A DNA stretch of 64,000 nt, taken from Dyella monticola. Its GTDB lineage: Bacteria; Pseudomonadota; Gammaproteobacteria; Xanthomonadales; Rhodanobacteraceae. Under the pieces are notes generated by a model. That model had not been told where the DNA came from and did not search any database. It saw only the letters and a list, made by a program, of their open reading frames with translations. The stretch covers positions 1 to 64,000 of the forward strand of contig NZ_QRBE01000007.1 of NCBI RefSeq assembly GCF_003363155.1. Reading direction: 5' to 3'. Each line of letters begins with the position of its first letter. Within the stretch, counting starts at the first letter, position 1. The position numbers were made by a program, and so were the translations under genes. Shown in pieces: positions 9,685 to 19,320 of this stretch.

Positions 9685-10401
9685 TCAGAGATCTAATCGA
9701 TCGTAGTTGCGCTTGAACACGATCGGTTCTCTGACATCGTTCGTCGTCCAGGTTTCGGTGACGGTCAGATGGTGGCCGTTGGGCGAGCGCACCCATGTTT
9801 CATCCAGATGGGTGCCGTCGTCGAAACTCATGGATATCTGCATGCCGTTGGAGGTGAGTTGGCTTTGCACGCGCGCATTGCTGTTGAGGGATTGGCGCAC
9901 GGAGCCACCGAAGCGCGTATCGAGCCGGTCGGTGTTGTTGAAATCAACGCGTAACCCTGAGCTGTTTTGCTGCACGTTCAAGAAGGAGTCCTCGGTGAGA
10001 AGGGGCGGTGTCGGATCCTTCGGCGGCGCGCTGTGATCGCTGCTGGAGTCTTGCGAGCCTTGATTGCCGTGCCGGCCACCGCCATGCCCGCCGCCCATTC
10101 CTCCCATCCCTCCTCCCATCCCGCGTCCGCCCCCGCGGCCACCGAAGCCGCTGTTCGTCGTCGAGGGTGTGCCGCTTGAGCTGGCTGAGGCGGGCCGGGA
10201 GGAGGGTGCTTGCTCGCGTCTTTTCTCGGCATGCAGCCGTTGCGTGATCGTCGCGGCACTGTCGCTTTGCTTGTCGTTGAGCTGCCAGAGGCCGCTGAAG
10301 TCCGGACCGGGCGCGGTGAGCTGCGCAAACGTGAGGGGAGCGAAAGCCAATCCTGTGGCAAGCAGCAAGCGTGATGTGTGAAGGACGTTTCGACGGGGCA
10401 T
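9685..10401 (-). CDS. Secreted Gly-rich protein of unknown function
   Basis: About 238 residues from the ATG at 10401 (an in-frame GTG lies at 10407). A signal peptide precedes a likely cut after FA-Q near residue 28. A short motif, DFSGLWQLNDKQSD, follows. Then comes a low-complexity block rich in Gly, Met, His and Arg (GGRGGGRGMGGGMGGMGGGH), a Ser/Asp-rich linker and a C-terminal beta-rich domain of about 100 residues. I do not recognise a family with certainty. The His/Met content of the Gly block could bind metal, which is speculation. It converges with the preceding glycosidase-like gene. Confidence 0.6.
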   Translation of the reverse strand: MPRRNVLHTSRLLLATGLAFAPLTFAQLTAPGPDFSGLWQLNDKQSDSAATITQRLHAEKRREQAPSSRPASASSSGTPSTTNSGFGGRGGGRGMGGGMGGMGGGHGGGRHGNQGSQDSSSDHSAPPKDPTPPLLTEDSFLNVQQNSSGLRVDFNNTDRLDTRFGGSVRQSLNSNARVQSQLTSNGMQISMSFDDGTHLDETWVRSPNGHHLTVTETWTTNDVREPIVFKRNYDRLDL

Positions 10402-10504
10402 GAGCACGAATCTGGCGTGAGTGATTTGCCCATGAACGCGTCAGCGTAACTCCAGTGGACACGCCATGCGGCGGACTGCGGGCATGAACCGCTAAAATGG
10501 CTGG

Positions 10505-11464
10505 ATGCCTGTTGATTGCCGCCCACTCGCCGTGTTTCTGATGGGACCGACCGCGTCGGGCAAAACCGCGTTGGCCTGCGCCCTGAGCGAGCAATTTCCG
10601 TTCGACTTGATCAGTGTGGATTCGGCCCTGGTCTATCGCGGTCTGGACATCGGCGCGGCCAAGCCCGATGTGACGACGCGCGCGCGTTACCCGCACGCTT
10701 TGATCGATATCCGCGATCCGGCCGAGCCGTATTCGGCTGCTGATTTCAGCGCCGATGCGCAGGCCGTTATGCGACGCGTGAGCGAAGCCGGTCGTATTCC
10801 CTTGCTGGTGGGGGGCACGGGCTTGTATTTCCGTGCGCTGCAACGTGGCCTGTCCAGCTTGCCGGAAGCCGATGCCGGCGTGCGTGCGCGGCTTGCCGAA
10901 GAAGCATCAGTTATCGGTTGGGATGCCTTGCATCGCCGCCTCGCCGACTACGATCCGCACGCTGCGCAACGCATCAAGGCAGGCGATGCGCAGCGTATCC
11001 AGCGCGCTCTGGAAGTCATTGCACTCACAGGTCAGCCATTGAGTGCGCAACAACAGCGCGGTCGTGGACACCATTTTGCGTGGCGCGTGATGAAGCTGGC
11101 GCTGCTGCCGCCAGAACGCGCGACCCTGCATGCGCGAATCGCGCGGCGTTTCGATGACATGCTGGGCCAAGGCCTGCTCGATGAAGTGCGCGCCTTGCGC
11201 TTGCGTGGGGACTTGTCGCCCGACCTGCCGGCCTTGCGTGCCGTCGGTTACCGCCAGGCCTGGGAACATCTGGAGGGCGCATATGACGCCTCCGAGTTGC
11301 GCAACAGGGGCGTTTACGCCACCCGCCAACTCGCCAAACGGCAGATCACCTGGCTGCGCAGTGAGATCGATGCGCGGGTATTGGACCCCGATCAGCCCGG
11401 CTTGCTGGAGCGTGCGACCGATGCCGTGGGACTTTTCCTGGCGCAAAGTGAGGAGCGGTTGTAA
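10505..11464 (+). CDS. miaA: tRNA dimethylallyltransferase
   Basis: 319 residues. MiaA transfers a dimethylallyl group from DMAPP to N6 of A37 in tRNAs reading UNN codons. The P-loop is [11 protein letters not shown] (residues about 13-23), followed by [19 protein letters not shown] with the catalytic Asp. The family motifs [26 protein letters not shown] and [14 protein letters not shown] are present. It starts the conserved miaA-hfq-hflX-hflK-hflC-purA cluster, 152 bases before hfq. Translation of UUN codons in stress regulators commonly depends on this modification. Confidence 0.97.
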   Translation: MPVDCRPLAVFLMGPTASGKTALACALSEQFPFDLISVDSALVYRGLDIGAAKPDVTTRARYPHALIDIRDPAEPYSAADFSADAQAVMRRVSEAGRIPLLVGGTGLYFRALQRGLSSLPEADAGVRARLAEEASVIGWDALHRRLADYDPHAAQRIKAGDAQRIQRALEVIALTGQPLSAQQQRGRGHHFAWRVMKLALLPPERATLHARIARRFDDMLGQGLLDEVRALRLRGDLSPDLPALRAVGYRQAWEHLEGAYDASELRNRGVYATRQLAKRQITWLRSEIDARVLDPDQPGLLERATDAVGLFLAQSEERL

Positions 11465-11501
11465 AAAATATGACGCCTTTTCGTTATGTGTTTGTCATAT
11501 C

Positions 11502-11530
11502 TTGCGAAACCCTTTCATCCGTGATTTAAA
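11502..11530 (+). promoter_or_regulatory. Candidate promoter of hfq
   Basis: TTGCGA (11502-11507) and TTTAAA (11525-11530) are separated by 17 bases, in the gap between miaA and hfq. The boxes match the sigma-70 consensus only in part, so this is a candidate and not an assignment. A purine-rich Shine-Dalgarno sequence (GAGGGGGAG, about 11600-11608) precedes the hfq ATG. Confidence 0.4.
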
Positions 11531-11615
11531 AGCGGTTAACATTCGGAAACTCGGGTCGGGGCGTCCTTGGCGTCATTTTTTTCCGGCCTGTCTGTGGATG
11601 AGGGGGAGAACAAAA

Positions 11616-11897
11616 ATGTCAAAAGGGCAATCCTTGCAAGATCCATTTCTGAATGCATTACGCCGCGAGCGCGTACCCGTCGCCATCTATCTGGTCAATG
11701 GCATTAAGCTGCAGGGCACGATCGAATCGTTCGATCAGTTCGTGGTGCTCCTGCGCAACCAGGTCAGCCAGATGGTTTACAAACATGCCATCTCTACCGT
11801 TGTGCCAAGCCGCAACGTGCGGGTGGGTAATGGCCACGAAGGTCATGAAGGCCACGAAAACCATCTCGAGCACGTGTCCGCTGAAAGCGAAGGTTGA
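11616..11897 (+). CDS. hfq: RNA chaperone Hfq
   Basis: 93 residues. Hfq forms a hexameric Sm ring that anneals small RNAs to mRNAs. The conserved start [20 protein letters not shown], the Sm1 region [20 protein letters not shown], and the Sm2 motif YKHAIST (55-61) are all visible. After residue 70 the tail is unusual: [14 protein letters not shown], a His-rich repeat encoded by near-identical GGCCACGAAG units. His-rich tails occur in some Hfq proteins and can bind nickel or other divalent metals. A functional role here is inference. Its stop is 6 bases before the proposed hflX start in the same frame. Confidence 0.98.
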   Translation: MSKGQSLQDPFLNALRRERVPVAIYLVNGIKLQGTIESFDQFVVLLRNQVSQMVYKHAISTVVPSRNVRVGNGHEGHEGHENHLEHVSAESEG

Positions 11898-11903
11898 TCC
11901 ACT

Positions 11904-13214
11904 CTGTTTGATAGGCAAAAGAAAGGCGAGCGAGCCGTGCTGGTACTCCCCCATTCGCGGGGAGAGGACGATGCGGCGGAGCGCGCGGACGAGTTCGTCG
12001 AACTGGTGAAGTCTGCCGGCGCGGAAGTGCTGGCAAGTATTCCTGCGCGCGTGGAAACGCCCAATCCACGTTATTACATCGGCACCGGCAAGGCCGATGA
12101 GGTCGGCGAGGCCGTGCGCGCACTGGAGGCGGACGTCGTCCTGGTCGACCACCTCTTATCCCCCGTGCAAGAGCGCAACCTGGAAAAGTTGCTCAACGTG
12201 CGCGTGGTCGATCGTGCCGGGCTCATCCTGGATATTTTCGCGCAGCGCGCCCGTTCGCACGAAGGCAAGCTGGAAGTGGAACTGGCCCAACTCAAACACC
12301 TGGCCACCCGCCTGGTGCGCGGCTGGACCCACTTGGAGCGCCAGCGCGGTGGTGCCATCGGCCTGCGCGGCCCCGGCGAAACACAGCTGGAAACCGACCG
12401 CCGGCTGCTGGGCGAGCGCGTCAAGATGCTCACCAAGCGTCTGGAAAAAGTGCAGACCCAGCGCAGCCAGCAGCGTCGCGCGCGCCTGCGCAATACCGTG
12501 CCGCGGGTGGCCCTGGTGGGCTACACCAATGCGGGTAAATCCACGCTGTTCAATGTGCTCACGCAGGGCGACGTCTACGCGGCCAACCAGTTGTTCGCCA
12601 CGCTCGATCCTACGGTACGCAGGCTTGAGGACCTCAGTTGCGGGCCGGCCGTGGTGGCCGACACGGTAGGGTTCATCCGCGAGTTGCCGCACGATCTGGT
12701 CGCCGCCTTCCGTGGCACGTTGGCCGAGGCGCGCGATGCCGACCTGCTGCTGCACGTCAGCGACGCGGCCGATGAAGAGCGCGAGCGGCTGCACGGGGTG
12801 GTCGATCAGGTGCTGGAAGAAATCGGCGCCGGCGACGTGCCGCAGCTGCAGATCATGAACAAGATCGACCTCACTGGCGGTGAGCCGCGTATCGTGCGCA
12901 ACGCCGCCGGTACGCCACAGCAAGTGTGGCTGTCGGCGGCCAGCGGCGTGGGGCTGGATCTGCTGCGCGAGGCCTTGGGCGAATGCCTGGGTGGCGAGCG
13001 TGTGCAATCGGAGCTGCGCTTGCCGCTTTCCGCTGGCCGTTTGCATGCCCGGCTGCGCGCGGCCGGCGCCATTGCCGCAGAGGCGATCGACGAGGACGGC
13101 TGGCGACTGCGCATCGATGCACCGCGTAGCGTCCTTGCGCCGTTGACCGGTGGGCAGGGGCAGGATGTGGCGTTGCTGCGAGGGCTGCTGGGTAATCCAG
13201 ATGAAATCGCCTGA
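11904..13214 (+). CDS. hflX: Ribosome-associated GTPase HflX, probable CTG start
   Basis: HflX splits stalled or hibernating ribosomes. G motifs are GYTNAGKS (G1), DTVGFIRELPHD (G3) and NKIDL (G4). The N-terminal HflX domain carries the glycine-rich loop RGPGETQLETDRR. The first conventional start is GTG 11937. In-frame codons upstream encode FDRQKKGERAVLV, which matches the conserved N-terminus of this family (E. coli begins MFDRYDAGEQAVLV). The codon in the Met position is CTG at 11904, and the in-frame hfq stop lies just two codons earlier, so no ATG, GTG or TTG is available. I therefore place the start at 11904 (436 residues). If CTG is not used, the protein starts at 11937 with 425 residues. 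Confidence 0.93.
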   Translation: MFDRQKKGERAVLVLPHSRGEDDAAERADEFVELVKSAGAEVLASIPARVETPNPRYYIGTGKADEVGEAVRALEADVVLVDHLLSPVQERNLEKLLNVRVVDRAGLILDIFAQRARSHEGKLEVELAQLKHLATRLVRGWTHLERQRGGAIGLRGPGETQLETDRRLLGERVKMLTKRLEKVQTQRSQQRRARLRNTVPRVALVGYTNAGKSTLFNVLTQGDVYAANQLFATLDPTVRRLEDLSCGPAVVADTVGFIRELPHDLVAAFRGTLAEARDADLLLHVSDAADEERERLHGVVDQVLEEIGAGDVPQLQIMNKIDLTGGEPRIVRNAAGTPQQVWLSAASGVGLDLLREALGECLGGERVQSELRLPLSAGRLHARLRAAGAIAAEAIDEDGWRLRIDAPRSVLAPLTGGQGQDVALLRGLLGNPDEIA

Positions 13215-13390
13215 GCAGCCAGCCATTGCTTGCTTCCCCTAATGGTGGCGGTGGGGCGGCAATCCGCTCCGTGAACCTCCATCACAGCCTTACTTCCCAT
13301 GGCCAATAGCCAAAGCCTCTGCCATTCCCACCCCTGCCCGCAGGAAAGGCAGCGACGGGACGACGAGGCGGCCTTAACTTGGACCGTCTC

Positions 13391-13399
13391 TGCTAGAAT
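13391..13399 (+). promoter_or_regulatory. Candidate extended -10 promoter upstream of hflK
   Basis: TGCTAGAAT fits an extended -10 element (TGn followed by TAGAAT). No good -35 is present 17 bases upstream, as expected for extended -10 promoters. Transcription from it would give a leader of roughly 120 bases before hflK. Confidence 0.4.
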
Positions 13400-13454
13400 G
13401 CGACCGTTTGTGCGTCACCCCTATCGGGTGCTTGCACGCCCACTATCCGTCACC

Positions 13455-13523
13455 ATGTCCCATCCCGAACCCAGCGTTTTCCGGCCGTTGTTGCCGGCCT
13501 CCCAGCGGCCTCAAGGAGACTGA
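13455..13523 (+). CDS. Possible 22-codon leader frame before hflK
   Basis: ATG 13455 opens MSHPEPSVFRPLLP and closes at TGA 13521-13523, two bases before the hflK ATG at 13526. The hflK ribosome-binding site AAGGAG lies inside its last codons, an arrangement typical of translational coupling. It lacks its own clear Shine-Dalgarno sequence, so it may be chance. Confidence 0.25.
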   Translation: MSHPEPSVFRPLLPASQRPQGD

Positions 13524-13525
13524 CC

Positions 13526-14623
13526 ATGGCCTGGAACGAACCCGGCAACGGGCAACGCGATCCATGGAACAAGAACAAACGCAGTGCTGGCGGCAAGCCA
13601 GGTGTGCAGAGCGCGCTCAAGGATGTGTTCAAGCGCATCGGTAAGCTGGGCGGTCCAGGCGGCATCCTCACCATCGTGGTGGCGATCGTGCTGGCTTGGC
13701 TGTTGCTCACCAGCTACAGCGTGATCGGTGCCGGCCAAGTAGGCGTGGTGCTGCGCTTCGGTGCCTATGCGCGCACCGTCGATCCGGGGTTCCACCTGAA
13801 GCTTCCTGCGCCGATGGAAACCGTACAGCCGGTGGCCACCTCGCGCGTGCGCGCCATGACCGATCAAGTTCGGTTGCTTACCCGCGACCAGGACATTGTC
13901 TCGGTGGATTTCAACGTCCAGTACCAGGTCACCGATCCCAAGAAATACCTGTTCAACGCCCGCGACCCGGACGGCACCCTGAACGAGGCGGCGCAGGCTG
14001 CCGTGCGTGCAGTGGTCGGTGCACAGGCGATGGATGACATCCTCACCGGCCAGGGCGAGAGCAATGCCCCCACACCGCACTTGGCGGCGCTCCAGCAGCA
14101 GGTGCGCGACCAGCTCCAGCACACCCTGGATACCTACGATTGCGGCCTGCATGTCACCGACGTAAACCTCCAGGCGGTGACGCCGCCGCCGGAAGTGAAA
14201 GACGCGTTCGACGATGTGATCGCTGCACGCCAGGATCGCCAGGGCATGATCGATCAGGCCAAGACCAGCACCAGCCAGGAAATTCCCAGTGCCAACGGCG
14301 ATGCACGGCGACTGGCCGCCGACGCCGATGCTTATAAGGCCGAGCGCGTCGCGCGTGCGCAGGGCGATGCCGAACGCTTCAATCTCATCCTTAAGGAATA
14401 CCGCGCTGCGCCGGATGTCACCCGCCGCCGCCTGTGGCTGGAAACCATGGAGGAGATTCTCCACGCCAGCAACAAGGTCATCGACGGTTCCGACGGCCGC
14501 AGCGTGATCAATATCGGCAACGACCACACGGAAGCGCCGGCGGTTACCAATCTGCCGGGTGTCGGTACGGCTGCGCCGAGCAATACCGCCGGCGAGGATG
14601 CCGACAAGGAGAAGCAGCCATGA
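13526..14623 (+). CDS. hflK: FtsH protease modulator HflK
   Basis: 365 residues. HflK with HflC forms a large membrane cage of SPFH/prohibitin-domain proteins around the FtsH protease. A Gly/Asn-rich cytoplasmic start (MAWNEPGNGQRDPWNKN) precedes one membrane helix (about residues 50-68), then the periplasmic SPFH domain (GQVGVVLRFGAYARTVDPG) and a long charged coiled-coil region (DARRLAADADAYKAERVARA). A good AAGGAG site precedes the ATG. Its stop overlaps the hflC start by four bases (ATGA). Confidence 0.96.
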   Translation: MAWNEPGNGQRDPWNKNKRSAGGKPGVQSALKDVFKRIGKLGGPGGILTIVVAIVLAWLLLTSYSVIGAGQVGVVLRFGAYARTVDPGFHLKLPAPMETVQPVATSRVRAMTDQVRLLTRDQDIVSVDFNVQYQVTDPKKYLFNARDPDGTLNEAAQAAVRAVVGAQAMDDILTGQGESNAPTPHLAALQQQVRDQLQHTLDTYDCGLHVTDVNLQAVTPPPEVKDAFDDVIAARQDRQGMIDQAKTSTSQEIPSANGDARRLAADADAYKAERVARAQGDAERFNLILKEYRAAPDVTRRRLWLETMEEILHASNKVIDGSDGRSVINIGNDHTEAPAVTNLPGVGTAAPSNTAGEDADKEKQP

Positions 14624-15495
14624 AGACCACCGCTGCGATCATCATCGTTCTGCTCATCCTGCTCGGCTTCAACAGCTTCTATACCGTAGACGAAGGCCAG
14701 AGCGTGCTCGTGTTGCAGTTCGGCAAGATTCTGCGCACCGATCGGCAACCGGGGCTGCATGCCAAGGTGCCGCTGCTGCAGCAGGCATTGACGCTGGATG
14801 AGCGCATCCTCGCCTTCGATGGCGCACCTCAGCGCTATGCCACGTCAGACAAGCAGAGCATCAACGTCAACTACTACGTGAAATGGCGCATCGCCGACGC
14901 CGCCGATTACTACCGCGCCACCGGCGCCGATGAATTGCAGGCGGGTCAGCGCCTCAATCCGATCGTCAGCGATGCACTGCGCAGCATTGTGAATGCACAC
15001 ACGCTCGAGGCACTCATTGGCAGCGGGCAGGGCGATATCGCCAACAGCGCCAGGCAGCAGGCCAACCAGCAGACGCAGAAAACGCTGGGTATCGCCGTGG
15101 TGGATGTACGCATTACGGGCATCGAATTTCCCGATGACATCAGGACAGCGGTCTACAAGCGCATGCAAACCGAGCGACAGCAGCAGGCAGCGGGCATTCG
15201 TGCGGATGGCAAGCAGCAGGCGCAAGTGATCAAGGCCAACGTCGATAGCCAGGCGCAGGTGATTCGTGCCGATGCCCAAGCCGATGCGGACAAAGTCAAA
15301 GGCGAGGGCGACGCGCAGGCCGCGCAGATTTACTCGCAGGCCTATGGCCAGGATCCGGAATTCTTCGCTTTCTATCGCAGCCTTGAGGCCTACAAGAAGG
15401 CTTTCGGCGATAGCAAAGGCACGATCATCCTCAAGCCGGATTCCGAATTTCTGCGTTACTTCGGCAACCCGGCCGCCGCGCCGGCCAAGCATTGA
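14620..15495 (+). CDS. hflC: FtsH protease modulator HflC
   Basis: 291 residues from ATG 14620, overlapping the end of hflK by four bases. An N-terminal membrane anchor (TTAAIIIVLLILLGFNSFYTV) is followed by the SPFH domain (EGQSVLVLQFGKILRTDRQP) and a Gln/Ala-rich coiled coil with repeated QAQVI(K/R)A motifs. It ends with EFLRYFGNPAAAPAKH, typical of HflC. It acts with HflK on FtsH. Confidence 0.96.
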   Translation: MKTTAAIIIVLLILLGFNSFYTVDEGQSVLVLQFGKILRTDRQPGLHAKVPLLQQALTLDERILAFDGAPQRYATSDKQSINVNYYVKWRIADAADYYRATGADELQAGQRLNPIVSDALRSIVNAHTLEALIGSGQGDIANSARQQANQQTQKTLGIAVVDVRITGIEFPDDIRTAVYKRMQTERQQQAAGIRADGKQQAQVIKANVDSQAQVIRADAQADADKVKGEGDAQAAQIYSQAYGQDPEFFAFYRSLEAYKKAFGDSKGTIILKPDSEFLRYFGNPAAAPAKH

Positions 15496-15503
15496 GCACG
15501 ACC

Positions 15504-15689
15504 ATGCCACGCGATTTTTACGCAGCGCTATGCCTGGTACTAGTGATCGAAGGCCTGGTTCTGTTCGCCGCACCGCGTGGTTGGCAGAACATCATGCGCG
15601 AGGCATCGAACATGCAGCCGCGCACGTTGCGCACGTTTGGTGCCATCGCTATCGGCATTGGTCTGATTACGTTGCGGTTGGTGCATTGA
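15504..15689 (+). CDS. DUF2065 (YjeT-like) small inner-membrane protein
   Basis: 61 residues from ATG 15504 (a TTG at 15492 overlapping the hflC stop would add four). Two hydrophobic segments (YAALCLVLVIEGLVLFAAP and FGAIAIGIGLITLRLV) flank a short basic loop, as in E. coli YjeT, which is also encoded between hflC and purA. Function is unknown. Conserved linkage with hflKC suggests a membrane quality-control role, which is inference. Confidence 0.85.
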   Translation: MPRDFYAALCLVLVIEGLVLFAAPRGWQNIMREASNMQPRTLRTFGAIAIGIGLITLRLVH

Positions 15690-15771
15690 GTCCATTTCCC
15701 CGCGCGGCCATGGCCACGCGCTAGACAGTTTTCCCGTTCCGCCGATCGGAACGTCTTTTAGAGCGAGATAG

Positions 15772-17067
<1,296 letters not shown>

Positions 17068-17084
17068 TTGATCCATCCTGGTTA

Positions 17085-17119
17085 ATAAAAAAGGGTCGCC
17101 CTGAGCGACCCTTTTTTAT
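17085..17119. terminator. Bidirectional intrinsic terminator after purA
   Basis: ATAAAAAAGGGTCGC (17085-17099) is perfectly complementary to GCGACCCTTTTTTAT (17105-17119). The A-run and T-run make it a terminator in both directions. It closes the hfq-hfl-purA unit. Confidence 0.93.
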
Positions 17120-17159
17120 GCGCTGCAAACCCCTGTTGCAGCATTGGATGAGGGTGATG

Positions 17160-17875
17160 GAAAGGCGTTACCTTGCGTACATCTATTCGAGGGAGGGCAT
17201 CAATCTTCTGCAGTTTGTGGTCGAGGAGGGTGCTGGTGTTGATGTGGGCGAGTACATGGCCACGCATTTATTCCAGCGCTTTGGCATGTCACGCACGTCT
17301 TTGGTCTGGCGTAACGCGTTTGCCGACAATGTGGCGCTGGGTTACGACTAGGCCGGCAAGCTGCTTGGCCACGACCATCGCACGCGTGTCAAAGCAGCGG
17401 GCTCGATGGAGACAACCGTGCACGATTACGCGCAGCTCGCTGCCACCATGGTGCGCGGCGATGGCCTGAAGCCGGCGACCGATGCCACCTGGTTGAGACC
17501 TGAAATACGCATTCGCAGCGTGCAGCAGTTTCCTCCCATCGTGTTGCCCGACACCACCGAAACGATGGCATGGCGCTAAGTTATGCACTCGGTATCGGAA
17601 CATACCAATCACCGAAAGGTACGATCTGGTTCAAGGAAGGCCACGATGATGGAACCAACAACCTATTGGCATGCATGGAGAGAACGCGCGATTGCCTGCT
17701 GATGCTTAGCAACAGCGCCAACGCCGAATCGATTTTTCCTTACCTGATTGAGGCGGCGCTTGGGAATATCTGCTTCCCTTGGTATTGGGATAACTACATT
17801 CCTTACGACCATCCGGAGTGGTGCGGCGTCGACGCACGAAAGCAGCCGCATTCGCCATGCCAGCCATTCCAATGA
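17160..17875 (+). pseudogene. Decayed serine hydrolase (beta-lactamase-like), C-terminal half
   Basis: The translation resembles the C-terminal half of class C beta-lactamase-like serine hydrolases: YSREGINLLQFVVEEG, FGMSRTSLVWR, then AAGSMETTVHDYAQLAATMV and WFKEGHDDGTNNLLACMERT. It is interrupted by TAG at 17349-17351. It then shifts frame at a 5-base tandem duplication, ATGGC ATGGC (17565-17574). Removing one copy joins the frames as TMALSYALGIG. The N-terminal half with the SxxK nucleophile is missing. It lies after the purA terminator with no visible promoter. Confidence 0.85.
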
Positions 17876-17981
17876 CATGCCCGTACTTCAATAAGCGCTT
17901 CGCAAAAACGTGATCATCCTGCTTACGCAATAAACCCAGTTACACTAAGGCGTGTCTTATGCCGTTTGGCCAGGGAGTGTC

Positions 17982-18728
17982 ATGCAAAGGTCATCTGCAA
18001 TCCTGTGGATGGTATTGCTGTTTTCAGCTGTTCTGTCGATAACGTCGGTGTACGCGGGCCAGCAGGCCCCGCCTTCATCCAGCAGTAGCGATTATGTGCC
18101 TAGCGATGCCGATCTTGCCGCTGCGCATTGTGTGATAGGCGAGGAGCGGTTTCTTCCTGGCGATTATTACTATTGCCTTGGAGGTTTGGCCTACGGCCAG
18201 CACCGTTACAGCGAATCGGTGCACTTCTTTACCACGGCGGCCAGTTGGGCCAGTAAACCGGCGCAATATGTGTTGGGCGTCATGGCTTTGAACGGCGATC
18301 ATCAGTCGCGTAATCGCCCGCTGGCATTGGCTTGGTTGACGCTTGCGGCGGAGCGTTCCGATTCGCGTTTTCGCGCGCCTTATGAGCAGCTTTACAGAGC
18401 CTCGTCGCATGCGGAACGACTCGCCGCCGATGCGTTGCTGGAGAAAATGCGCCCTGTCTACGCCGATGTGACAGCCGCCGCGCGTGCGGAGCAACGCTAT
18501 GAGGATGGCATGAAGTGGCTGGCGCGCATGAACAAGGGTGGCTCCACGTATTGCATGGAAGGGATGGGTACGCTGGCGCAGCCGAACAGCGCTCCTTCCG
18601 CGTGCCCTCCTTTGCAACAAGTCTCCACGACGATCGATCGCCGGGCGCCAGCGGTGTTCGAGGGATGGGCCGGTCATGTAACCGTAGGACCCTTGCAGCA
18701 GGTATCGCCAACGAACGTAACCAACTAA
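17982..18728 (+). CDS. Exported Sel1/TPR-like repeat protein
   Basis: 248 residues from ATG 17982, chosen because AGGGAG lies just upstream. A signal peptide (ILWMVLLFSAVLSITSVYA) is followed by a Ser-rich linker and helical repeats of the Sel1/TPR type (YCLGGLAYGQHRYSESVHFF, PAQYVLGVMALNGDHQS, PLALAWLTLAAERS). Such repeats usually serve as protein-binding scaffolds in the periplasm. The C-terminal ~60 residues are Pro/Ser/Thr-rich and probably disordered. A GC-rich hairpin without a T-run follows the stop (18733-18759). No specific role can be assigned. Confidence 0.7.
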   Translation: MQRSSAILWMVLLFSAVLSITSVYAGQQAPPSSSSSDYVPSDADLAAAHCVIGEERFLPGDYYYCLGGLAYGQHRYSESVHFFTTAASWASKPAQYVLGVMALNGDHQSRNRPLALAWLTLAAERSDSRFRAPYEQLYRASSHAERLAADALLEKMRPVYADVTAAARAEQRYEDGMKWLARMNKGGSTYCMEGMGTLAQPNSAPSACPPLQQVSTTIDRRAPAVFEGWAGHVTVGPLQQVSPTNVTN

Positions 18729-18837
18729 GCAGGCGCCTCGCTCTCTCTCGCGAGGGCGCATGCATGCACCACAAATCCACGTGATGCTTACTTGTGAAGG
18801 TTCAATCTGTGCGCCTTCCTCGATCGGAGCAAACGTC

Positions 18838-19236
18838 ATGGCAGGTCATCAAGCAACCGGCAAACGCAGCAGTGGTGGAGAGAGAAAGGCTGCGCGCCGG
18901 GAGAACGGCGATGCATCCGCAGCGTTGCTTACCGAAACCCGCGCATTGCAAAAAGAGGGCGGTGCCGGTCGCGTGAGTGGCACGGGACAGGCGTTTCCGC
19001 ATCACGGTTTTGACGATAGCGATGGCGGCGAGGCCTTGGGCAATCCCGTTGGCGGTGAAGCGTCGTTACCGGAGCCGGAGAACGGTCGCACGTACCAGGC
19101 AGGCGGCACGCATCTCAACCGCGATCGTCAGGAACAGACGCGCAAAGAGCGTCTTTCTGGCGCTACGGTCGCAAGCAAAGGGCACGGGGGTATGGACCCG
19201 GCTCCGGGTGCTCCTATCGACCCGAGGCGAGGTTGA
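18838..19236 (+). CDS. Small hydrophilic protein of unknown function
   Basis: 132 residues from ATG 18838, with GGAG about nine bases upstream. The product is very hydrophilic and rich in Gly, Arg, Glu and Ala, with no hydrophobic segment, so it is likely cytoplasmic and disordered. Segments such as HQATGKRSSGGERKAARRE and QEQTRKERLSGATVASKG recall small stress-type hydrophilic proteins, but I do not recognise a family. It precedes lemA by 84 bases. Confidence 0.55.
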   Translation: MAGHQATGKRSSGGERKAARRENGDASAALLTETRALQKEGGAGRVSGTGQAFPHHGFDDSDGGEALGNPVGGEASLPEPENGRTYQAGGTHLNRDRQEQTRKERLSGATVASKGHGGMDPAPGAPIDPRRG

Positions 19237-19320
19237 GCGCTAACACTTCCTTGGGCGGCAGAGCCGTGTGGTATTCTGTCCCAGTGATGGCGTGAGCAAC
19301 GCCACAGGGGGAGAAAACCG

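Larger units (their letters stand above)
13215..13525. other. Intergenic leader between hflX and hflK
   Basis: This 311-base stretch has no convincing long gene. It contains a candidate extended -10 promoter at 13391-13399, a possible 22-codon upstream frame (13455-13523), and a short CCGGC/GCCGG hairpin potential near 13480-13498. It ends with the AAGGAG ribosome-binding site of hflK. The promoter would separate hflKC expression from hfq-hflX. Confidence 0.5.
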
